Source of the DNA: Thalassomonas viridans
Lineage (GTDB): Bacteria; Pseudomonadota; Gammaproteobacteria; Enterobacterales; Alteromonadaceae
Assembly: GCF_000948985.2 (NCBI RefSeq)
Contig: NZ_CP059734.1
Location: forward strand, 496,001 to 560,000
DNA: 64,000 nt
Direction of reading: 5' to 3'
The notes under the pieces: generated by a model
What the model saw: the letters and a program-made list of their open reading frames with translations, nothing else
What the model was told of the DNA's origin: nothing
Databases searched by the model: none
Shown: positions 56,520 through 64,000 of the stretch, piece by piece
How the letters are laid out: each line of letters begins with the position of its first letter
Numbering within the stretch: the first letter of the stretch is position 1
Position numbers and translations under genes: made by a program

Positions 56520-58943
56520 ATGGCTTTTGTAAAAACATTATTTGTAAGACACCCGATCTTAACCCAGTTTATGGGCTGGCTGATCATTCCTGCACTGGTG
56601 CTGGCGGTTATCCTGTACCGGCAGCTGATGCAAGCCTTGCCGGCGGAGCGGGAGCAATTGCAGGCGGCTTTTTTGTCGGCCGCCGCCGATATTTCCCGTG
56701 ATAACCTGGGGATGGCGACGGTAACCGCGGCAAAAGACACGGATGCCTTTTTTTCCCTGGGGTATATGCATGCCCAGGACCGCTTATGGCAAATGGAATA
56801 CCAGCGCAGGCTGGGACAGGGGCGCCTGAGTGAGATTTTTGGCAAAGAAAGCCTGAATACCGACCGTTATATGCGCACCCTGGGGATATACCGGGCGGCC
56901 GAAAAGGCTTACGGGTACTTATCCGGAGAAGGCAAGCTGGCCCTGGACGCCTATGTGAAAGGGGTCAACCATTGGCTGGCCCGGGCGCCCGAGCTGCCGC
57001 TGGAATTTAAGCTCTTCGGCTTTGAGCCCGCCCCCTGGACATATGCCGACTCCCTGGTGCAAATCAAATTATTGGCTTTAAACCTGGGGGCCAACTACCG
57101 CCATGAACTGCAAAATGAAATGTTGCTTAAGCAGCTGGGAAAAGCCAGGTTTGAGCAATTGCTGGTAAGCGATCAGGAAACCGGAGCCGTGGTCGCCTCC
57201 CACGGGGAGGATGGAGACAGAGGCGAGGCTTTTGCCCGGCAGCTAGCCGGCCTTGATAATTATGTCGGCGAGCTCTACCGGCAACTGGACCTTGGCCTGG
57301 AAGGGGTGGGAAGCAATGCCTGGGTGGTGTCAGGCCGGCATACCCGCTCCGGCTTGCCCGTCCTGGCCAATGATCCCCATTTAGCCTTGTCTTTGCCCAC
57401 CACTTTCTACCTGGCCAGGCTCAAAGGGGATAAAATCAATGTTGCCGGCGCCACCTTGCCCGGCTTGCCTATGGTTATTTTCGGGAAAAATGCCGATATC
57501 ACCTGGGGCGCCACCAACCTGGCGGCGGACGTCCAGGACTTGTATATCGAAAGGGTCGACCGCGCCGACAGCAATTTGTACCAGCTCGGTGACCGCTGGC
57601 AGCCCTTTACCAGCCGCGAGGAAATCATCAAGGTTGCCGCGGACTTTCCCGCCTTGTTACATCAGGAATACCAGCCGGTGAAATGGCTGGTCAGGGAAAG
57701 TGTGCATGGCCCCCTGATCTCAGACGTGCTGAATGACGCCAAATATCCCATGGCGTTACGCTGGACGGCGCTGGATGCGGATGACACCAGCTTTGACAGT
57801 ATTTTCGCCGTCAATTATGCCCGGGACTGGCAGGGATTTCGGCAGGCGCTGGCGGACCTGGTGGCCCCGGCGCTGGGCTTTGTGTACGCAGACAATAAGG
57901 ACAATACCGGTTTTATCGCCGCCGGGCGGATCCCGGTGCGCGCCGGCGGCAGGGGACTGATGCCATCACCTGGCTGGGACGGGCAGCACAGCTGGCAGCG
58001 CTATCTTGGTATCGATGAATATGTCCAGCAAACGAACCCCGAAAGCGGCGTGATAGTGACGGCAAACAACCGTATCCATGGCGCGGATTACCCCTACCTG
58101 ATCTCCAATAACTGGAAGCCCGGATACCGGGCCAGACGTATCAAACAATTGCTTGAGGGACATATCCAGGCCGGGCATGCCATGCAAACCCGGGATTTTG
58201 TCACCCTGCAGCAGGATGTCGTTGATTTGCAGGCGGGGGAAATAAAGCCGTTTCTGGCGGCGCTTAAAGGGGAAGACGGCCGCCAGCAGGAGTTATTGGC
58301 GATCCTTGAACACTGGGACATGAAAATGGACGGCGACAGTATCGGCGCCACCGTTTACCGGATCTGGCTCAACCATTTTACCCGCCTGGTGGTTGGCGAC
58401 GAACTGCTGGAAAATGTCATTTTTCCCGGCCTGTATGCCAGGCTAAGCGCCCAGGCCAATGAATCCCGGCCAATTTTTTTACGTGAGCTGCTAAAAGGCA
58501 AACACCCCCTGTGGTGTGATGTCGTTACCACGGCGCCCCGGGAAAACTGCGCCGATATCGCCTTGCTGGCGCTCACGCAAACTTATGAGGAGCTGAGTAA
58601 ACTGTCCGGGGGAGATGCCAGCCAGTGGCAGTGGAGCCGGTTACATGAGACGGCCTACTCCCATAAAGCCTTTTCGTTTTCCCAGCTGATGTCGCTGATA
58701 TTCGACCGGGATAAAGGCGCGCAGGGAGGATTTTATACCGTCAATGTTTCAGGCAATCATTATGTCAAGGGGGAAGGCTACCGGCGTGTCCTGGGGGCCA
58801 GCTATCGCCAGGTGGTGGATATGGGGGCGCCGGAGCTCAGTGTTTTCGGTATTGACCTGGGCCAGTCCGGGCAGATGCTGAGTCCGCATTATGATGACTT
58901 TTTATACCGGCAGGCGATGATAACCATGGATATTCAACCCTGA
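56520..58943 (+). CDS. Penicillin-acylase-family N-terminal-Ser hydrolase
   Basis: 807 residues from ATG 56520, which has GGAG 6 bases upstream; an in-frame TTG at 56508 lacks a separate RBS. A hydrophobic segment (about residues 18-34) is a signal peptide or membrane anchor, placing the enzyme in the periplasm. The autocatalytic cleavage site is EGVGSNAWVV, with Ser at codon 265 becoming the N-terminus of the beta chain, followed by LANDPHLALSLPTTF. Relatives include beta-lactam acylases and PvdQ, which removes the fatty acyl group from pyoverdine precursors. Next to a SyrD/PvdE-type exporter this suggests periplasmic removal of an acyl mask. Hydrolysis of a beta-lactam side chain for self-protection is an alternative. 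Confidence 0.9.
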   Translation: MAFVKTLFVRHPILTQFMGWLIIPALVLAVILYRQLMQALPAEREQLQAAFLSAAADISRDNLGMATVTAAKDTDAFFSLGYMHAQDRLWQMEYQRRLGQGRLSEIFGKESLNTDRYMRTLGIYRAAEKAYGYLSGEGKLALDAYVKGVNHWLARAPELPLEFKLFGFEPAPWTYADSLVQIKLLALNLGANYRHELQNEMLLKQLGKARFEQLLVSDQETGAVVASHGEDGDRGEAFARQLAGLDNYVGELYRQLDLGLEGVGSNAWVVSGRHTRSGLPVLANDPHLALSLPTTFYLARLKGDKINVAGATLPGLPMVIFGKNADITWGATNLAADVQDLYIERVDRADSNLYQLGDRWQPFTSREEIIKVAADFPALLHQEYQPVKWLVRESVHGPLISDVLNDAKYPMALRWTALDADDTSFDSIFAVNYARDWQGFRQALADLVAPALGFVYADNKDNTGFIAAGRIPVRAGGRGLMPSPGWDGQHSWQRYLGIDEYVQQTNPESGVIVTANNRIHGADYPYLISNNWKPGYRARRIKQLLEGHIQAGHAMQTRDFVTLQQDVVDLQAGEIKPFLAALKGEDGRQQELLAILEHWDMKMDGDSIGATVYRIWLNHFTRLVVGDELLENVIFPGLYARLSAQANESRPIFLRELLKGKHPLWCDVVTTAPRENCADIALLALTQTYEELSKLSGGDASQWQWSRLHETAYSHKAFSFSQLMSLIFDRDKGAQGGFYTVNVSGNHYVKGEGYRRVLGASYRQVVDMGAPELSVFGIDLGQSGQMLSPHYDDFLYRQAMITMDIQP

Positions 58944-59001
58944 TGAAAACGATAACCCCAGCCGATTATTTACCGATTAGAGTGACAGAAGGAAAACCCA
59001 G

Positions 59002-60747
59002 ATGAATGATAAGATAAAACCGGCGCATTTTAGCGGTTTGTTTTTCTTTCTCGCCAGCCAGGCGCCGCGCCAGATCTTTGTATCTATCTTGCTCAGTATC
59101 ATGAGCGGCATCGCCTATTCATTTTTGATCCCCCTGGTGCTGATGTCGGTGCAAAGCAGCGATGACTTCCTGCTGTCCCCGGCGGAGGATGCGCCGGTTT
59201 TTCTCTGGGATTTTGAGGTCTACCAGCCGGACTTTGCCCTCGCCTTTGCCTCCTTATGCGTGTTTATCTTGATCACCCGAAGCGCCGCGCAAATCATGTT
59301 TTCACGTGTGGTGGTCGCTTCTTCCTGCCAGTTGCGCATCTATCTTTGCCGGCGCATCAACCAGATGCCCATTGCCAACCTGGAAAAAATCGGCCAGCCG
59401 GAATTAACCACCTCCCTGACCAGCGACATACCCGCGCTGATCAGCGGCGCTTCCGTGTATCCCCAGCTGTTTACCAGCATCTCGACCCTGTTCGGCATCT
59501 TTGGTTTTTTACTGGTGCTTAATCTTGATGTCTTTATCCTGGTGCTTACCGTGATCCTCTTTGGCATTATCACCTACCGCCTGCCGGTGATGCTCTCTAA
59601 CCGTTATTTTACTTTTGCCCGCACGGCTTTTTCGAAGATCTTGGCGGATTTGTCCGGTGTGGTTTTAGGGGCGAAAGAGCTTAAGCTTAACCCGCGCCGC
59701 CGGGAAGATTTTATGCAAAAGAACCTGGTGGCGCATGTTGCCCATTACCGCAAACAGCAAACCAAGGCATTGTCGGTGACCGCCGTGGCGGTGAATTACG
59801 GCTCTATGATCAGCTTTTTTGCCATAGGCATACTGACCTATATCATTTCCAGCGACCTGGACTTGTCTAAGGAAATCCTGGTGGGCACCATAATGGCGCT
59901 GTTATATGCGGTGGGGCCGATAGGCGTTATCATGAATTTGATCTCATCTTACCAGCAGGGGAATGTTGCCCTGAAAAGGATGCGCCGCCTGCTGGGGCAA
60001 ATGCCGGTGGAAGCGGAAAGCAGCATGCCGGTAAAAGCGTTTGATACCATAAGGTTAGAGCAGATCTGTTATGAATATGACAGGGAAAACGGCTTTACGG
60101 TCGGGCCGGTCGACCTGAGCCTGAAATCGGGGGAAGTGACGTTTCTGGTGGGCGGCAACGGCTCAGGCAAGTCGACGCTGGCGAAAATCATCACCTGCCA
60201 TTATCTCAACAGCCGGGGCCGCCTGCTGTTTGATGACCAGGCGATCGATGCAACCAATATCAGCGGCGCCCGAACGCATATCTCGGCCATTTATACCGAT
60301 TTCCATTTATTTACCCGCTTATACGGCCTGTCCGGGGATGAGGTGGCCAAGGCCGGCCAGTACCTGGAATTATTGCAGCTAAGCGACAAGGTCTCCATCG
60401 TTGACAATGGTTTTTCCAGCATCCATTTGTCTGACGGCCAGAAGAAAAGGCTGGCGCTTGTGGTTGCCTATCTGGACGACACTAAGGTATACCTGTTTGA
60501 TGAATGGGCCGCCGATCAGGATCCCCAGTTTAAAGCCTTTTTCTATCAGCACTTGCTGCCGGACCTGAAGGCCAAAGGCAAAATCGTCATAGTGATCAGC
60601 CATGACGATCAATATTTTGATACCGCGGATCAGGTGGTCAAGCTCGGCGAAGGCCGGATTTTAAATATTTCCCGCCCGGCGGGTGAAAATCTCCCGCCGG
60701 GGATGAAAACCGCCGGGAAATTGGATACTATTGCCGGCGCCGGTTAG
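59002..60747 (+). CDS. Cyclic-peptide-type ABC exporter (SyrD/PvdE family)
   Basis: A 581-residue half-transporter with fused membrane and ATPase domains. About six membrane segments lie in residues 20-320. The nucleotide-binding domain has Walker A VGGNGSGKSTLA, signature LSDGQKKRLAL, Walker B VYLFDEWAADQDP and the switch VISHDD; WAADQDP is typical of the SyrD/PvdE group. An AAGGA box precedes the ATG. Such exporters move non-ribosomal peptide precursors across the inner membrane. It is flanked by the periplasmic acylase and a deacetylase, completing an export-and-maturation unit. Confidence 0.92.
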   Translation: MNDKIKPAHFSGLFFFLASQAPRQIFVSILLSIMSGIAYSFLIPLVLMSVQSSDDFLLSPAEDAPVFLWDFEVYQPDFALAFASLCVFILITRSAAQIMFSRVVVASSCQLRIYLCRRINQMPIANLEKIGQPELTTSLTSDIPALISGASVYPQLFTSISTLFGIFGFLLVLNLDVFILVLTVILFGIITYRLPVMLSNRYFTFARTAFSKILADLSGVVLGAKELKLNPRRREDFMQKNLVAHVAHYRKQQTKALSVTAVAVNYGSMISFFAIGILTYIISSDLDLSKEILVGTIMALLYAVGPIGVIMNLISSYQQGNVALKRMRRLLGQMPVEAESSMPVKAFDTIRLEQICYEYDRENGFTVGPVDLSLKSGEVTFLVGGNGSGKSTLAKIITCHYLNSRGRLLFDDQAIDATNISGARTHISAIYTDFHLFTRLYGLSGDEVAKAGQYLELLQLSDKVSIVDNGFSSIHLSDGQKKRLALVVAYLDDTKVYLFDEWAADQDPQFKAFFYQHLLPDLKAKGKIVIVISHDDQYFDTADQVVKLGEGRILNISRPAGENLPPGMKTAGKLDTIAGAG

Positions 60748-60791
60748 CCCCCAGCGGCCGGTTTTGAAGTTCCTAGCTAAAGAAGAGTTAT

Positions 60792-61649
60792 ATGTATCAG
60801 GCGAAACCGCTGTTCACTGTCACCCTGGATGATGCCAACACCTTTGAAACCCCGCTGCTCTCTCCCCGGGAGCGGAACCAAAAGATACTGGCGGCCCTTG
60901 ATAACCACAGGCACCAGGGGGCCGTGTTTGTTAACGGCTCTTTTTTACCCGGTTGGCAGGGAAGCGCCATTCTTGCAGACTGGGATCGCCGGGGACATTT
61001 GATCGGCAACCACACCTATGATCACAGCAACTACCATAGTGAAGCCGTTTCGGTCAGGGATTTCCAGCGGGATTTTATCAGGGGGGACGACTGGATTCGC
61101 CGCTGCCGCGGCTACCGCAAGCTGTTCCGCTTTCCTTACCTGAAAGAAGGCGATTCAGCGGATAAAGTCACGCAAATGCGGCAATTTCTGCAGCGGATGC
61201 ATTACCGCAATGCCTATGTGACAATAGATACTTCCGACTGGTATATAGACGAAAGGATGACGGCCCGCCTGGCGCTTGACCCGCAACAGCCGCTGGCGGG
61301 TTATAAGGCCTATTACCTCGGCCATGTGCTGGAGCGGGCAAATTATTACCAGGATTTGTCACACCGGGTGCTGGGCCGGCCTGTCTGCCATACTGTGCTG
61401 CTGCACAGCAATTTATTAAACGCCTTATTCCTGGATGAGCTGTTGGGGCATATGCAGGCGCATGGCTGGCAACTGGCGGATGCCGAACAGGCCTATGGCG
61501 AACACTATCTTGAGCAGCAAAGCAACAGCCTGCCCGCCGGGGAAAGCCGGATCTGGAGCCTGGCCAGGGCCGGTGATATCCCGGGCCTGAGGTATCCGGC
61601 GGAAGGGGCCGATTATGAAGCGGCAAAAATGGAAGCTATGGGACTATAG
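60792..61649 (+). CDS. NodB-type polysaccharide deacetylase-like hydrolase
   Basis: A 285-residue protein of carbohydrate esterase family 4 type. The catalytic motifs are TVTLDDAN (Asp pair), GNHTYDHSN (HxxxH metal site) and FRFPYLKEG (third motif). No signal peptide is visible, so it probably works in the cytosol. Family members remove N-acetyl, N-formyl or other amide groups from sugars or small molecules. As the last gene of the plus-strand block, 44 bp after the exporter and 17 bp before the convergent carbamoyltransferase, it may deprotect an amine of the product. The substrate is unknown. Confidence 0.85.
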   Translation: MYQAKPLFTVTLDDANTFETPLLSPRERNQKILAALDNHRHQGAVFVNGSFLPGWQGSAILADWDRRGHLIGNHTYDHSNYHSEAVSVRDFQRDFIRGDDWIRRCRGYRKLFRFPYLKEGDSADKVTQMRQFLQRMHYRNAYVTIDTSDWYIDERMTARLALDPQQPLAGYKAYYLGHVLERANYYQDLSHRVLGRPVCHTVLLHSNLLNALFLDELLGHMQAHGWQLADAEQAYGEHYLEQQSNSLPAGESRIWSLARAGDIPGLRYPAEGADYEAAKMEAMGL

Positions 61650-61666
61650 CTTCCAACAGGCTCAGA

Positions 61667-63373
61667 TCACTTTGTTGCCGGGGCCGGGTAGTCCGATAAA
61701 TAATAGGGATTAACCGGCTCCTGCTGTTTAAGGATCAGGTAAGGCGGGGCGATCAGGCCGTAAACCGGGGTCTTTTGCATAGTGTCAACGGCTTCCTGCA
61801 AGGTTTCCACTATCGTCTGGTTTTTTCCGTTAAAGGAAGTGTTTGAGATCACCGCCATGCCGGTTTGCCGCTCGAATGCCCGGATCAGTTCATAGACAAA
61901 GGGATTGGTGTTTTGCCTCAGGGTCTGGACCCGGGCGGTATCGTCTATGTGACAGATGGCTTCCAGGCGCCTGCGATAGGGCTCCCTGACTTTCGCCGTA
62001 TATAACATATAGGGAGACGGCTGCTGCAGTTCAAAATACTCGCTCGCCTTTTCTTCGATAACGATAGGGGCGATGGGCCTGAACCACTCCCGGCCTTTGA
62101 TGCTTTGGTTGATCCAGTGGCGGGTCACGGCGAAACAGGGGCTGGCCACAAAGCTTCTGTTGCCCAGGGCGCGCGGGCCGAATTCGCTGCCCCCCTGGTA
62201 TAGTGCCAGCACATGTCCCCGGGCCATCAATTTAGCGCAAGTGTCCGCCAGGTCATCCGGCTTGAGGACGTCACAACCCGTTATTCCGGCAAAACTGCCG
62301 GCATCGATAGCGGCTTGGTTAACCGGCCCCAGGTAATCATGCTGCCAGTCGAAACTCAGGGGCTGCCTGAGCACCTGGGTGATGCCATAGATGGCGCAGC
62401 CGATGGCCGAGCCGCCGTCATGGGGAGCCGGCGGGATGGACATCTGTTCAAAGATACCGCTGTGCCGCAACCGGGTGTTGGCGACAACATTGAGGGCGCA
62501 GCCGCCGGCATAACAAAGCTTGCTTTGCGCGGTTTCCTGCTGCAGCCAGCGGCTGATTTTCAGCAGGGCATTTTCGAAAACCTGCTGGCCACGCGCCGCC
62601 AGGTGAGCCTTGGTTTGAAAACTGTGATTGTCGGTGCGCTTGTATTCGTAATCGGCTTGCTGGTTAAAGATATCCAGCCAGGGCCGGGGGATGGTGACTT
62701 CGCCTTCGTTGACGTCAAGCTCCGGCAGATCGGATCTCACCCGGGGATCACCGTAAGCGCTCAGCCCCATGACTTTGCCGTCATTGCCGTCGCCGTGGAA
62801 AAAGCAGCGGCTGAGGAAATTGTAGAAGATGCCCAGTCCGACCGGTTTAGTGCGGTCCCCGTCCCAGAGATGCTTTTTGATGCAACGTACCCCCTGCGGG
62901 GTGCAAAGGTAATAAGACGCGACTTCCAGCCAGTTTTCCTGGTGCCGGGAAACCGGATAGTCTTCGGTGAAATCCCGGGCATAGCTGCCCTGGAAATCTA
63001 TGATCATGGCGGCGCTGCTGTCAAAGCCGGAGGTGGGCCAGGCGCTGTACAGGTGCGACAGGTGATGGGAAAGGCGGATGCGTTCGCCGTCCGGGGCCAG
63101 GGTGAGCTCCCGTGCCATTTCTTCGTCGTATGCGCCGGCGTTTTCCTGTTCGCTATCGGATGAAAAACACTCTACCACCAGGTTTAGCGGCTGCTTTAAC
63201 TGGGGCAGCCTTTGCTTATATAAGGCGATATCCCCGAGCTTGCCCCAGTCATGTTTGATGCCTGTGATCCTTTCTTTGTGCAAAGAGCTGGCATGCTCGC
63301 CGTTTTTGAAAATACTGATGCTGCCATCTTGGGTCCGGTTTAAGCCGACAACTATTTTTTTATTGTTATTCAA
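61667..63373 (-). CDS. O-carbamoyltransferase (NodU/CmcH/TobZ family)
   Basis: 568 residues from TTG 63373, which has GGAG 9 bases upstream and gives a family-like N-terminus (NNNKKIVVGLNRTQDGSIS); the frame stays open to 63565 but that extension is unconserved. Motifs include SHHLSHLYSAW (metal site), AGGCALNVVANTRL, APHDGGSAIGC, FGPRALGNRSFVASP, WFRPIAPIV and NTSFNGKNQTIVET. These enzymes transfer carbamoyl from carbamoyl phosphate and ATP to a hydroxyl. The usual LNxxHDxS near the start reads LNRTQDGS, replacing His with Gln, which may affect the N-terminal domain. The likely acceptor is a serine or sugar hydroxyl of the peptide. Confidence 0.9.
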   Translation of the reverse strand: MNNNKKIVVGLNRTQDGSISIFKNGEHASSLHKERITGIKHDWGKLGDIALYKQRLPQLKQPLNLVVECFSSDSEQENAGAYDEEMARELTLAPDGERIRLSHHLSHLYSAWPTSGFDSSAAMIIDFQGSYARDFTEDYPVSRHQENWLEVASYYLCTPQGVRCIKKHLWDGDRTKPVGLGIFYNFLSRCFFHGDGNDGKVMGLSAYGDPRVRSDLPELDVNEGEVTIPRPWLDIFNQQADYEYKRTDNHSFQTKAHLAARGQQVFENALLKISRWLQQETAQSKLCYAGGCALNVVANTRLRHSGIFEQMSIPPAPHDGGSAIGCAIYGITQVLRQPLSFDWQHDYLGPVNQAAIDAGSFAGITGCDVLKPDDLADTCAKLMARGHVLALYQGGSEFGPRALGNRSFVASPCFAVTRHWINQSIKGREWFRPIAPIVIEEKASEYFELQQPSPYMLYTAKVREPYRRRLEAICHIDDTARVQTLRQNTNPFVYELIRAFERQTGMAVISNTSFNGKNQTIVETLQEAVDTMQKTPVYGLIAPPYLILKQQEPVNPYYLSDYPAPATK

Positions 63374-63955
63374 GTAATTATACTCCACTACTTTTACTGA
63401 ATGTCTGTTTTGTCTGGTGCCTGTATCGGCAATCAAGGTGAACACCCGGCAGCGGCTTGCCACGGGGGAATAGCGCCCGTGCGCCTGGTGTTTGCCGTTA
63501 ACTGCAAAGGTTAAATATCCCCTGAATTGCCTGCGCCTTTGACTGGCGGTGCCTGTTGTTTGCACCTTGGCCTGAAGTTTTAATAACAGGGACTTTAGTG
63601 ATAAACCGGGGGGAAATCAATAAATTAATTTTCCAGGCCCGGGGATGAATCCCTGCCGGGGCACGGGGGGCGATTAAATTGTTATGAATTTATCCTTTAA
63701 TTAGTTGTTTTTTGATATAAAAAGGATATAGACTTTGCTCCGTCGCTTATCTGGCTGAGCCGGTTTTGACGGTTATTTTCATAAAGGCGCTTGTATAAGA
63801 AAAAGATGCATGCTGTTGGCAGGGGCCAACCATGGCAGAAGCCGGCTCCCGCCACCGGGGAACCGGCGTATTCAGGTTGCAGTTTATGTATAAGTATTTG
63901 ATAACTATGCTGCTTTAATGCCAGACTCGGATAAGCGCAGATGATGTATAAAAAG
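63374..63955. promoter_or_regulatory. Upstream region of the carbamoyltransferase
   Basis: About 580 bp without a convincing gene. The first part is the in-frame extension of the carbamoyltransferase. An AT-rich zone at 63675-63735 probably contains the minus-strand promoter. On the minus strand it includes AAGTCTATATCCT (63735-63723), 13 bases identical to 45130-45142 in the promoter-like block before the sulfotransferase, a possible shared regulator site. Confidence 0.45.
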
Positions 63956-63981
63956 AAAAAAGGCTCATAAGAGCCTTTTTT
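63956..63981. terminator. Bidirectional intrinsic terminator
   Basis: A perfect 11-bp stem, AAAAAAGGCTC (63956-63966) and GAGCCTTTTTT (63971-63981), with an ATAA loop, gives a T-tract on either strand. It most likely ends a gene beyond the right edge of the window and marks the cluster boundary there. Confidence 0.88.
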
Positions 63982-64000
63982 AATATAATAAAATGCAGGG

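Noticed and set aside
62213..63163. Long plus-strand open frame opposite the carbamoyltransferase
   Set aside because: It is antisense to a gene with many conserved motifs and shows no domain of its own; GC-rich codon bias produces such shadows.

Overview
The window is almost entirely one natural-product gene cluster (non-ribosomal peptide, polyketide and tailoring genes). It is GC-rich and densely packed, with no rRNA, tRNA, insertion sequence or CRISPR visible. The gene style, ATGA-coupled operons, a single-chain ATP sulfurylase and a SyrD/PvdE-type exporter suggest a Gram-negative gammaproteobacterium, probably marine (Alteromonadales, Thalassomonas-like). The taxonomy is an inference from gene content only.

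Layout. (1) 2-12032, plus strand: the 3' part of a large NRPS whose 5' end lies outside the window ([LLM]-A(Gly)-T / C-A(Ser)-T-E / C-A(Ser)-T), then two ATP-grasp ligase-like genes. (2) 12293-29415, minus strand: methyltransferase, small-molecule kinase, a terminal NRPS (TubC docking, degenerate E-like domain, C, A, T, TE), a sulfotransferase, SbnA and SbnB (2,3-diaminopropionate synthesis), a TauE-like permease, APS kinase, ATP sulfurylase, a short pyruvate-kinase-like protein, PAP phosphatase (CysQ) and three tandem JmjC/cupin proteins. Many of these genes overlap by one to a few bases. (3) 29955-61649, plus strand: a second permuted ATP-grasp, two NRPSs, a sulfotransferase, a PhyH dioxygenase, a PKS with a fused C-terminal sulfotransferase, another NRPS, a penicillin-acylase-family hydrolase, an ABC peptide exporter and a NodB-type deacetylase. 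(4) 61667-63373, minus strand: an O-carbamoyltransferase.

Main interpretation. The minus-strand operon carries the enzyme types expected for an N-sulfonated monobactam-type beta-lactam: diaminopropionate supply, PAPS supply and PAP recycling, a PAPS sulfotransferase, and a terminal NRPS whose A-domain pocket looks diamine-specific and whose thioesterase has Cys instead of Ser as nucleophile. Sulfazecin biosynthesis uses this chemistry. Here it sits inside a much larger assembly line with two glycine modules carrying embedded luciferase-like monooxygenases, D- and L-serine modules, a sulfating PKS module, a carbamoyltransferase and a probable periplasmic deacylation step. A large, sulfated, carbamoylated peptide ending in a beta-lactam is therefore a testable prediction, not a demonstrated product.

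Other notable features are a decayed loading module (A and C domains both lacking catalytic residues), two A domains lacking the usual substrate-binding Asp, an HxD-to-HxH change shared by all three JmjC proteins, and two paralogous regulatory regions (31396-31668 and 45004-45171), each pairing a CATGCATG-centred palindrome with a matching promoter-like block.
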